Shown: one piece after another, positions 1-7,580 of the stretch
Layout of the letters: each line of letters opens with the position of its first letter
Position numbering within the stretch: position 1 is the stretch's first letter
DNA from: Methanobacteriota archaeon
GTDB lineage: Archaea > Thermoplasmatota > Poseidoniia > Poseidoniales > Poseidoniaceae
DNA length: 33,578 nucleotides
Direction: 5' to 3'
Assembly: GCA_014240385.1 (NCBI GenBank)
Contig: JAAZXA010000065.1
Coordinates: 1 to 33,578, forward strand
Translations under genes and position numbers: made by a program
Notes under the pieces: generated by a model
Databases searched by the model: none
What the model was told of the DNA's origin: nothing
The model's input: the letters and a program-made list of their open reading frames with translations, nothing else

Positions 1-135
1 ATGAATCTCGATAAATGGGATGATGCATTTGAGGCTGGAATGTACGATGATGATGATGGGGAAGGAGTCGGTGCTACTTGCCATTATTGTAGTGGACAAG
101 GTTGTGCTCAGTGCAATATGACTGGCTCTTTGTGA
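1..135 (+). CDS. Tiny zinc-knuckle protein (44 residues, possibly partial)
   Basis: An open frame starts with ATG at the first base of the window and ends at TGA 133-135. It encodes 44 residues with an acidic N-terminal half, including a run of four aspartates. The C-terminal half has paired cysteines in a CHYC-x4-CAQC arrangement, resembling a single DnaJ-type CxxCxGxG zinc knuckle. No function can be assigned. Because the window begins at the ATG, a longer protein starting upstream cannot be excluded. The spaced cysteines and acidic composition favour a real gene over chance, but its length leaves doubt. Confidence 0.5.
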   Translation: MNLDKWDDAFEAGMYDDDDGEGVGATCHYCSGQGCAQCNMTGSL

Positions 136-188
136 GTCATTCGGCTTCATAATTTAGGGCTCTAAACCACCTTTGAATCAACTTTCAC

Positions 189-253
189 GGACGTAGTCCT
201 TATTACCCGTCAAGAGACGGTTCAAGACCTGATGGTGACGGCTAGTCAGCATC
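189..253 (+). other. Three consecutive hairpins in the smc leader
   Basis: Three inverted repeats follow each other just upstream of smc. GGAC pairs with GTCC (189-199, loop GTA). CCGTC pairs with GACGG (207-220, loop AAGA). GATG-g-TGAC pairs with GTCA-g-CATC (231-253, loop GGCTA). The last ends 14 bases before the smc ATG and just before a purine-rich GAGGGATAGGG stretch that could serve as ribosome binding site. Stems are short, so this may be chance. It could also be a structured 5' leader or the 3' end of the upstream transcript. Confidence 0.35.
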
Positions 254-267
254 ATTGAGGGATAGGG

Positions 268-3200
268 ATGCATCTAAAAGCACTGGAAATGGAAAATTTC
301 AAATCCTTCAAGGGAGAAGTCACTATTCCCTTAGACCGTGGATTCACCTCTATCACAGGACCAAATGGTTCTGGAAAGTCGAATTGTGGAGATGCGATTC
401 AGTTCGTTCTTGGCCCCCGTTCCAATAAAAGTTTGAGAGCAAATAATGCAAAAGACTTGCTTTTCAATGGTGGAAGCAGGAATAAGCCAGCCAAACATTG
501 CACTGTAACTCTCATTCTTGACAACCCTGCAGATAAAGAAGGACGCAGGAAGATGAGCGTTGATACTGCAGAAATACGTATGACCAGAAAAATCCGCTTA
601 ACTAAGTCCGGAAATATAGTTTCCACATATTTACTAAATAATGAAGAAAGTAGCCAGAAGTCATTCCGTCGCTTACTTGCTGAAACCAATGCTAGGGCAG
701 ATGGCTACAACATCGTCCTACAAGGAGATGTAACCAACCTAGCAAAGATGAGCGCAATGGCAAGGCGCAGGGTCATGGAAAATGTTGCAGGAATTACTTC
801 CTATGATGACGAAATCAAAAAAGCCGACCGACAAAAGAAACAGGTCGAAGAATACCTGGAACGCATTCAATTGCTTGAAGAGGAATTATCATCCCGAATG
901 AAGGACCTAAAGAAGGAGCGCGAAACAGCACTGAAATATCGCGACTTGCAAAACGAACTTGAGGTTGCAAAGACAACATTACTACAATCCACTTACCGTT
1001 CACGACATGAAGAAGTCGAATTCATTATCACCGAACAATCTCGCTACAATGAAGATGCTAGGAAATTAAAACAAACGATTGCAGATGGTGAAAAGGAGTT
1101 ATTGTCGATAGATGACCGACTAGCAGAAGTATCTCGGCAAATGGCAGAAGTGCTTGGAGAAGACAGCATAGAGATGATGGAACGCATCAATTCAATGCGT
1201 ATCTCCATCGACCGCAACAAAGACCGCATCAGCGATGCTGAAGAATCCATTGAAGAATCTCTTGAAGAGATTGACCGCATTCAAGATGATGAGAAAGATG
1301 CCGATGCTGCCCACAAAACACATCTAAGCGAAATTGAAAATGCGCGGAAAACTTCAGCAGATGCCGATATGTCTCTAAAACAAGCCGAAGAGAATGAGGC
1401 TGGAGCACGCAAGGCATTACTCGAAGGAGACCGACAAACCATTGAATTAACTCGAGCCCAAGGAAAGTCTATCGAAAAGCATCAGCAGATGATGGAAGTA
1501 GTTAGCGAGGCAAAGTTGGCTTGCCAAATGGAGATTCAAAAAGTCGAGTTAGTCGATGAACAATTAGCAGAAGCAGAAGAAAACTCTTCTGATCTAAAAC
1601 TTGCAGTCGATGAACTACTAATCGAGGGAGAAGAACTCGCCGAAGGAGATGCTGGTCAAGATAGAACGGCAATGGCTGGTGAATTAACAACTCTACAAAG
1701 AGAGGAAAACAAACTTTCAGAAGAGGCGAGGGCTGTCGAAAATAGACTGCGCGACACCGAGAGAAAATTGGTAGTAGCAAGAACTGAACTTGAAAGCCGG
1801 TCTGGCAGCAGAGATGGAATGGCGAGGGCTGTTCAAGCATTACTAGGTAGAAGAGATAGTGGCGAGCAAAAAGGAATTCTTGGTACAATCAGTGAAATGT
1901 GTTCACCAAAAGATTCGAGCCATGAAGATGCATTAGCAACTGCAATCGGTGGCGGTATGAATAGCATCATCGTTGAGAATGACCAAGTTGCAGCTGAATG
2001 TATTGGCTGGCTGCGTCAAAACCGTGTCGGCAGAGCAACATTCCTACCACTCAATAAAATTCAGGTTGGCAGAGCAAGCGGCAGGGCAATGATGTTGACA
2101 AGACAACCTGGTATCGTTGGTTTTGCTTGGGAAATGCTTGACCATGACCCACGAATTGAAACTGCAGTTCGTTATGTTTTACGAGATACTCTCATCGTTC
2201 AAGATTTGAGTACCGCTCGAAAAAATATGGGTGGGGTCAGAATGGTTACTCTTCAGGGCGGAGTTACTGAAGCCGGAGGAGCAATGGTCGGTGGAAGCAA
2301 GGTTCGCCTGAAGGTTAGTTTTGGTGGTAGAATCCAAGGGATGAACGAGGTTGACAAACTCGATGCTGAAGTTATTAGATTACAAATACTAGCAGACAAA
2401 GTATGCGACCAATTAACCGCATGCCGAAGAAAGCAGCAGGAACTGAAACAGAGAATTGACAATATCTCAGAAGATGATAGAAGCATGAGGAAGCGCCAAT
2501 GGAAAGAGGATTTGCGTCTAAGTGAGCAAAGACTTGCAAAAGCCACTGGCGTGGTTGTTGCGGTGAAAAAGAAATTAGAAACCATCGAGAAAAAGTGTTC
2601 TCAAAAGGAACAACAATTGGCGCGTGCTGAAGAAGCACTGAGAGTTTCCTCTCTGGCAAGAGAAGTTGCATCTGCAGCCTTGCAAGAAGTTAGCCCGCAG
2701 CACTTGCAACTCACTTTGAGGGAAGTTCAAGAAGTGCGTGTCAAGGAATTTGAAGACCAAGCAATCTCTAAGGCAATTATTGATGGTGGGGCTGAAAAAG
2801 GCAAGATTTTGCTCGAAAGAGTCGGCGAATTGAATTCTAGATGCTCACGCTTAGAGCAAGAAAATGCAGAGAGATTGAAAAATATCAAACTCTGGCAAAG
2901 TGAAAACGAATCAGTGGTTGTTGAATTGGCAGATGCCGAGGCCAACCATAGCCAGATGGCTGAAGAACACAAGGAACTCGAAGATGAACGACTGCGCTTA
3001 ACCGAAGAAAGAGCAACCATGCATGCCGGACTCACTCAAAAAGCAAATCATGCTGCAACTCTGTTAAAGAGAGCTGAGGAGTTCACCCTTCAGTTAGTCC
3101 AGAAGAAAGAAGCAATCGATGATTTATTGGATGAAATGATGACTATCGGCTGCGATGTGGCAGACGATAATGTTGCCCTTCCATCTGTCGCAGATGCAGA

Positions 3201-4137
3201 AGCCAATGCCAGAAAACTCGACCATCGATTGAATAAAATCGGAGATGTCAATATGTTGGCCATTGAGCAGTATGATATCACAGAAGCAAGGTTGAGTGAA
3301 TTAAAGCAAGATAACAAGACCTTGCAACAACGCCGCAAATCACTCATCGATTTGACCGATAGGCTGGAAAAACAGAGGAAGGCTCGCCTTCTTCACGTAT
3401 TGAAATGCGTAGATAAGAACTTCCGCGCAGTCTACGAAACTCTTTCAGGTGGAAGAGGCGAATTATTCCTCGAGAATCCAAAAGATCCTTTCAAGGCTGG
3501 ACTCTCAATGTGGTGCCAACCCAGTGGAAAGAGTTCAAAGTGCAAGTTGAGTCTATTATCTGGAGGAGAACAATCGATGGCTGCACTCTCCTTGATATTT
3601 GCAATTCAGGATTATGATCCAAGTCCATTCTACTATTTCGATGAAGTCGACCAAAACTTAGATGCTTTCAATGCAGAAAAAATTGCAAAGATGTGTAGAG
3701 AGCGCAGCAAGCAGGCTCAATTCATCATGGTCACTCTTCGTAAGGTTAGCCTACAACTGGCTGATCATCACATTGGAATCACCCATGCTGGTGATGGTTG
3801 TAGCCGTAGAATTGCAAACTTCGATAAGAAGAGGGCTATAGAATTAGGGGCTGCTGCATTGAAGGAACTAGAGAACGAAAAGAGCCTTGCAAAGGTTCGA
3901 GAAGGTTCGATTATCGATTCAAGTGGCTTGCCCAATGTCGATAATATGCCAACAACACCCGAAGAACTTCCATTGCCGTCCTCACTCGGAGGATTAGCCG
4001 AGAGGGCAGAAGAAATGGCCGAAGATATCGAAGAACACCAAGAAGTCCGCCGGCAAGTCATCGAAGAGACCACTACAGTTGAAATTACTGAACAACAAGA
4101 GGATGACCTTGACTTAGAAGGGCTACTTGAGGATTGA
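268..4137 (+). CDS. smc: Chromosome segregation protein SMC
   Basis: ATPase core of the SMC-ScpAB condensin, which compacts and organises chromosomal DNA. The N-terminal head has Walker A GPNGSGKSN at residues 31-39 and a Q-loop glutamine at 45. Long coiled coils flank a hinge at roughly 535-690, which includes the glycine-rich GGVTEAGGAMVGGS at 664-677. The C-terminal head has the ABC signature LSGGEQ at 1097-1102, Walker B with D1125-E1126 and a D-loop ending at D1132. At 1289 residues it exceeds the usual ~1180 because of an acidic, probably disordered tail after ~1190. That tail contains ELPLP (1233-1237) and GLAERA (1242-1247), motifs that recur in ScpB and in the AAA protein at 7581. 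It is first in the smc-scpA-scpB operon. The KSNCGDAI version of the head motif is, from memory, like Thermoplasma SMC. Confidence 0.97.
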   Translation: MHLKALEMENFKSFKGEVTIPLDRGFTSITGPNGSGKSNCGDAIQFVLGPRSNKSLRANNAKDLLFNGGSRNKPAKHCTVTLILDNPADKEGRRKMSVDTAEIRMTRKIRLTKSGNIVSTYLLNNEESSQKSFRRLLAETNARADGYNIVLQGDVTNLAKMSAMARRRVMENVAGITSYDDEIKKADRQKKQVEEYLERIQLLEEELSSRMKDLKKERETALKYRDLQNELEVAKTTLLQSTYRSRHEEVEFIITEQSRYNEDARKLKQTIADGEKELLSIDDRLAEVSRQMAEVLGEDSIEMMERINSMRISIDRNKDRISDAEESIEESLEEIDRIQDDEKDADAAHKTHLSEIENARKTSADADMSLKQAEENEAGARKALLEGDRQTIELTRAQGKSIEKHQQMMEVVSEAKLACQMEIQKVELVDEQLAEAEENSSDLKLAVDELLIEGEELAEGDAGQDRTAMAGELTTLQREENKLSEEARAVENRLRDTERKLVVARTELESRSGSRDGMARAVQALLGRRDSGEQKGILGTISEMCSPKDSSHEDALATAIGGGMNSIIVENDQVAAECIGWLRQNRVGRATFLPLNKIQVGRASGRAMMLTRQPGIVGFAWEMLDHDPRIETAVRYVLRDTLIVQDLSTARKNMGGVRMVTLQGGVTEAGGAMVGGSKVRLKVSFGGRIQGMNEVDKLDAEVIRLQILADKVCDQLTACRRKQQELKQRIDNISEDDRSMRKRQWKEDLRLSEQRLAKATGVVVAVKKKLETIEKKCSQKEQQLARAEEALRVSSLAREVASAALQEVSPQHLQLTLREVQEVRVKEFEDQAISKAIIDGGAEKGKILLERVGELNSRCSRLEQENAERLKNIKLWQSENESVVVELADAEANHSQMAEEHKELEDERLRLTEERATMHAGLTQKANHAATLLKRAEEFTLQLVQKKEAIDDLLDEMMTIGCDVADDNVALPSVADAEANARKLDHRLNKIGDVNMLAIEQYDITEARLSELKQDNKTLQQRRKSLIDLTDRLEKQRKARLLHVLKCVDKNFRAVYETLSGGRGELFLENPKDPFKAGLSMWCQPSGKSSKCKLSLLSGGEQSMAALSLIFAIQDYDPSPFYYFDEVDQNLDAFNAEKIAKMCRERSKQAQFIMVTLRKVSLQLADHHIGITHAGDGCSRRIANFDKKRAIELGAAALKELENEKSLAKVREGSIIDSSGLPNVDNMPTTPEELPLPSSLGGLAERAEEMAEDIEEHQEVRRQVIEETTTVEITEQQEDDLDLEGLLED

Positions 4138-4151
4138 AGGAGGGCGACAAT

Positions 4152-5339
4152 ATGCAGTCAACATTGTCCTCCCACTTCCTAAGGCAGGATATTATTGATA
4201 AATTGCTAGCAGGTGGTGAAGATGATAATAACGAAGCATCTCGCTATGCAAACCGTTTGATTGAAATCGCCCATGTTGAAGATTCAGAACATGCCGGACT
4301 CGTAGACCCATTCGATCGTTCAGTTGCCATCGTCTTTGAGTTATTCAGAGATGAAGACCTCGATGTCTGGAATGTTGACCTCTCACAATTCATTAAATTA
4401 TTTAGCGAGCGGGTGAAAAGGGAAGGCGAAAACATAGATCTTCCAGCCTGTGGTCGCCTTATTCGCTTAGCCTGGGAAGTTCTAAATGGTCAAGCATCAA
4501 ATCTTCTTGACCGAGCAATGCAAGTTGAAGAAGAAGAATTTAATGACCAAAACATGCATTGGGGCTGGGAAATGGAATATGATGATGATGAGTTTTCCTT
4601 CACAACAAATGTTCTCACTGGTGATGCTCAACCACAACTACCTTCCCTATTCAATGAAAGAATCCGCCGAGATGAAGGCAGGCAAGTAACTCTTGGGGAA
4701 TTGCTCTCAGCACTCAAGGATGCATGCGATGATGCTGACGAATTGAAGTTAAGAGATGAATATAGAATAAAACATGCCGAGGATGTCAAAGAAGCAATCC
4801 GTAATGTTGGAGCACGTATGCACGACGAAGATATGGATGGAGATATCAAACGTTGTTGGCAGGCAATGCGCACAGTTGCTACCAAAGGTGGAAGAAAAGC
4901 CGGTGATGATATTCCTGTAACTGCGGTGATTAGCCAATTGCGTGCAGACCTGTTAGAAGAATACGGTGAAGAAGTAGAGGGCCTAGATGGCGAGGCCAAA
5001 GTAACAGCCTTCATTTCCAGTTTATTCCTTACACACCGTGGCTTTGCTAAAGTTCACCAGAAAGTTGTGCCAAATGGCGAGGTATTCCTTAGTGACCGCT
5101 GGCAAGGCATCGAAGATTTCGATGAAGTCGTACAACGAATCAATAGTGAAAGGACTGCTTTGAAGAAAGTCAATCAAGCCAAATCAGGCGGACATGAGCA
5201 ACATGTCAAACAAATCGCAAATCGCGCAGCAGAAGCAGAACGAAAAGCGAAAAAACTCGCTGAAGCAGAAGCACAAGAATTGGAACAACAACCAGTTATT
5301 GAAATTACATTCACACAACAGCAGGAGGAGATTGAATGA
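4152..5339 (+). CDS. scpA: Condensin kleisin subunit ScpA
   Basis: Kleisin that bridges the SMC heads and recruits ScpB. The ScpA-type N-terminal region is recognisable: a PFDRSVAIVFELF helix followed by DLDVWNVDLSQFIKLF, matching the family pattern in which a short helix precedes an L-D-[IV] segment. The middle is acidic (DDDE runs) and the C-terminus is a charged helix rich in Ala, Glu and Lys. A TTG at 4134 would overlap the smc stop. I prefer ATG 4152 because AAGGAGGG at 4137-4144 sits seven bases upstream, giving 395 residues. The stop overlaps the scpB ATG (ATGA, 5336-5339), so translation is probably coupled. At 395 residues it is longer than bacterial ScpA (~250), and sequence drift is considerable. 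Position between smc and scpB adds strong support. Confidence 0.85.
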   Translation: MQSTLSSHFLRQDIIDKLLAGGEDDNNEASRYANRLIEIAHVEDSEHAGLVDPFDRSVAIVFELFRDEDLDVWNVDLSQFIKLFSERVKREGENIDLPACGRLIRLAWEVLNGQASNLLDRAMQVEEEEFNDQNMHWGWEMEYDDDEFSFTTNVLTGDAQPQLPSLFNERIRRDEGRQVTLGELLSALKDACDDADELKLRDEYRIKHAEDVKEAIRNVGARMHDEDMDGDIKRCWQAMRTVATKGGRKAGDDIPVTAVISQLRADLLEEYGEEVEGLDGEAKVTAFISSLFLTHRGFAKVHQKVVPNGEVFLSDRWQGIEDFDEVVQRINSERTALKKVNQAKSGGHEQHVKQIANRAAEAERKAKKLAEAEAQELEQQPVIEITFTQQQEEIE

Positions 5340-6034
5340 GTATTGAATTGGAAACACTTTTGGAAGCGACATTATTTGGAGCGGGGCGCTCAATGAATAT
5401 CGAGCAATTAGCAGAAGACCTTGAACAACAGATGTTAGACATCAGAGTTGCCCTACTATCTTTACAATCAACACTCAAAAGAAGAAAAGGCGGGGCCTTG
5501 CAACTAGCCGAAATAAATGGCCGTTGGGCAATCGAGGTCAAACCAAAAGTAGCAGCCCAAATGCCATGCAATACAAAAACTGATATTCCTGCAAAACTAC
5601 TCAAATCCGCCTCTCTTATCGCTTTCCATCAGCCAATGCTACAATCCAGATTAGTAGAATTACTTGGACAGAAAACTTACGACCACGTCAAACAATTAGT
5701 ATTTTTAGGACTTGTTGAACGTCGTAAAATGGGTAATACAAAGCGCCTAACAACAACTCGCAGATTCTCGGAAATATTCGGATGCCCACATACCGATAAG
5801 CGCAAGGTTAGAGCCTGGTTTAGAAGCCAAGCCGCTGGATTAGGATTGACTGAAGGGGGAAGTGAGCGACCAATGGCTCTGCAAGAAGAACAAACTGAAT
5901 TACCACTAGAGGGTGAAGAAGAGCCTTTCGAAGGGCTTGCAGAAAGAGCTTCTGAACACCAAGAAACTTTGTTCGAAGTAGACGCTGAAGAAGATTCACC
6001 CTCTCAAACTGCGCAGGATGCCATCAACCAATGA
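5336..6034 (+). CDS. scpB: Condensin subunit ScpB
   Basis: Tandem winged-helix subunit that binds ScpA in the SMC complex. The start MSIELETLLEATLFGAGRSM follows the family pattern of an E-x-LLFAAG segment opening the first winged helix. The second winged helix spans roughly 85-165, including LVFLGLVERRKMGNTKRL and the TRRFSEIFG segment typical of ScpB ends. From ~170 an acidic tail follows with ELPL (188-191) and GLAERA (200-205), nearly the same pair as in the SMC tail. It overlaps scpA by ATGA. Its last 39 bases overlap the 3' end of the convergent HMG-CoA reductase gene, so the two coding ends constrain each other. Confidence 0.88.
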   Translation: MSIELETLLEATLFGAGRSMNIEQLAEDLEQQMLDIRVALLSLQSTLKRRKGGALQLAEINGRWAIEVKPKVAAQMPCNTKTDIPAKLLKSASLIAFHQPMLQSRLVELLGQKTYDHVKQLVFLGLVERRKMGNTKRLTTTRRFSEIFGCPHTDKRKVRAWFRSQAAGLGLTEGGSERPMALQEEQTELPLEGEEEPFEGLAERASEHQETLFEVDAEEDSPSQTAQDAINQ

Positions 6035-7279
6035 TTGGGTTATTCTTTGGCCACTTTCATTTGCGACCTTAGCAACTTGTTCAACCTCATTTTCCATCGC
6101 CCCTGCACTAACTGCCATATTCTTGACATGCAGTTTCATATGTCCTGATTGGATTCCTGATGTTGCTAATGCTCTCATAGCAGCAAGATTTTGTGCCAAT
6201 CCTGCTGAAGCCATAACACCAGCAAGTTGGGCTGCTGAATCCACTCCTAAAATCGAGAGATTGGCTCGAGCCACCGGATGAACACTAATCGCTCCTCCTA
6301 CAATTCCAACTGCCAAAGGAATCTCGATGCTCCCCTGCAAGTTACCGTTCCTATCCTGTTTCCATTCGGTAATACTGCCGTACCTTCCTTGATGATGGGT
6401 TATCCAGGCGTGGCATGATGCTTCGACAGCCCTCCAATCCTGACCACAAGCAAGAGCAATCGATGAAATTGCATTCATCGTACCTTTATTGTGGGTAGTT
6501 GCCCTGAATGGATCAATCGAAGCAAATCTGTAGGCATCCAAAATCCTAGAAATAACTTCTAAACCTGATTCAAGACTTCCATCCATCGAGAGTTCTTCGG
6601 GGGTGAAGGTTGCTGTTGACCTCGCTAGTCTATGAACTGCTAAGTTTGATACAATCTTCAACCTTGCTTCACCACCTGTAATCTCTTCAACCAAAGGAGC
6701 GCATAATTCAGCCATCGTATTAACTGCATTTGCACCCATTGCATCCTTGCAATCAACGATAATATGGACAATTAACATGTCCTCAATAATTCTACATCTA
6801 ATTTGCTTGCATCCACCTCCCAAACTGACCATAGTTGAGGGTAGACTATTACAAAGGTCGATTATTTCTTGTGCTCTTGATTCTACAGCCTCTGATGAAG
6901 TCTTCAAATCCTCAATGCCAAGTAATTGAATCTGCCCTATCATCATTGATTCATCAACATCGGTTGAGAAGCCGCCATTGAGGTGGCATCTTTTTGCCAT
7001 ATTTGAGGCAGCTGCGATAACCGAAGATTCTTCTAAGCAAAAAGGGATGACGAAATTCTTGCCATCAATGATGAAATTTGTTGCAACTCCAACTGGTAGT
7101 GTCATCGTAGTATAGACATTCTCGATCATAGTATCTGCAATAGTGGAATTCATTCCCCCTCCAGATTCTAAGGCGGCAATATCTTCAGCACTCAAAGAAG
7201 CAATCTCTGCTAGTATCGAACGGCGCTCTTCAACAGATAATTGGAAGAAGCCTTTGAGCCGACTATTGTCCACAGCCAT
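5996..7279 (-). CDS. HMG-CoA reductase, class II (bacterial type)
   Basis: Interconverts HMG-CoA and mevalonate. In an archaeon this supplies the mevalonate pathway for isoprenoid lipids. The sequence aligns by eye along its whole length with the Pseudomonas mevalonii enzyme as I recall it. Recognisable blocks are ENVYTTMTLPVGVATNF (53-69), the catalytic Glu region CLEES (81-85), SLGGGC, VDCKDAMGANAVNTMAE, the catalytic lysine in THNKG (K265), aspartate in CGQDWRAVEA (D281) and the histidine in QSGHMKLH (H380). Its 427 residues match class II length. Class II enzymes are typical of bacteria and are known in Archaeoglobus and Thermoplasmatales, where lateral transfer has been proposed. Most other archaea have class I. 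It is divergent from the AAA gene at 7581 across a repeat-bearing intergenic region. Confidence 0.95.
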   Translation of the reverse strand: MAVDNSRLKGFFQLSVEERRSILAEIASLSAEDIAALESGGGMNSTIADTMIENVYTTMTLPVGVATNFIIDGKNFVIPFCLEESSVIAAASNMAKRCHLNGGFSTDVDESMMIGQIQLLGIEDLKTSSEAVESRAQEIIDLCNSLPSTMVSLGGGCKQIRCRIIEDMLIVHIIVDCKDAMGANAVNTMAELCAPLVEEITGGEARLKIVSNLAVHRLARSTATFTPEELSMDGSLESGLEVISRILDAYRFASIDPFRATTHNKGTMNAISSIALACGQDWRAVEASCHAWITHHQGRYGSITEWKQDRNGNLQGSIEIPLAVGIVGGAISVHPVARANLSILGVDSAAQLAGVMASAGLAQNLAAMRALATSGIQSGHMKLHVKNMAVSAGAMENEVEQVAKVANESGQRITQSLVDGILRSLRG

Positions 7280-7580
7280 GCAAATCCCGCTTCGTCCACG
7301 GGAGGCATCAACCTCAAGGTTTCGTTATCAATATGTGGCGGTTTTTTTCTATAGCAGCAGAAAGGTATTGTTTGTCTTTGAAATATTAACGCATTTAACG
7401 TATTGACTAATGCGTTAATGAAGCGTTAATCACTCGTTAATTTGTAAATACTCAGCATTGTTTCCTTTCAAAATGTTAATTTTAAGGCGCTTTGGTGACA
7501 CGATTGACGCATTCAACTAGTGCCCTAACGCATCATATCCTACTGAAGCCTTATGTGCCCACTTTGAGTTCGCACCATTC
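7280..7580. promoter_or_regulatory. AT-rich divergent intergenic region with iterated repeats
   Basis: This 301-base gap separates HMG-CoA reductase (minus) from the AAA/winged-helix gene (plus), so both promoters must lie here. It is AT-rich and holds the GCGTTAAT repeat cluster at 7385-7441 plus related words: TGACGCATT at 7505-7513 and TAACGCAT at 7526-7533. No open frame of note is seen. A clean ribosome binding site is absent in front of the plus-strand ATG, which suggests a leaderless transcript. The region could be an operator or a replication origin; the sequence alone does not decide. Confidence 0.6.
7385..7441. repeat. GCGTTAAT iterons with a perfect 11-bp inverted repeat
   Basis: ATTAACGCATT at 7385-7395 is the exact reverse complement of AATGCGTTAAT at 7409-7419. 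On the plus strand GCGTTAAT occurs at 7412-7419 and 7423-7430, and TCGTTAAT at 7434-7441, with starts exactly 11 bases apart (one helical turn). A further TTTAACG lies at 7394-7400 in the opposite orientation. Such helically phased half-sites are typical of cooperative protein binding, for example at an operator or an initiator-binding origin. They do not resemble the archaeal origin-recognition boxes I know. Confidence 0.75.

Noticed and set aside
4134-4151. TTG start for scpA overlapping the smc stop
   Set aside because: ATG 4152 has a well-spaced AAGGAGGG; the TTG lies in front of that site.
7342-7348. Seven-T run as a terminator
   Set aside because: No plus-strand gene ends nearby; it lies in the divergent promoter region upstream of HMG-CoA reductase.
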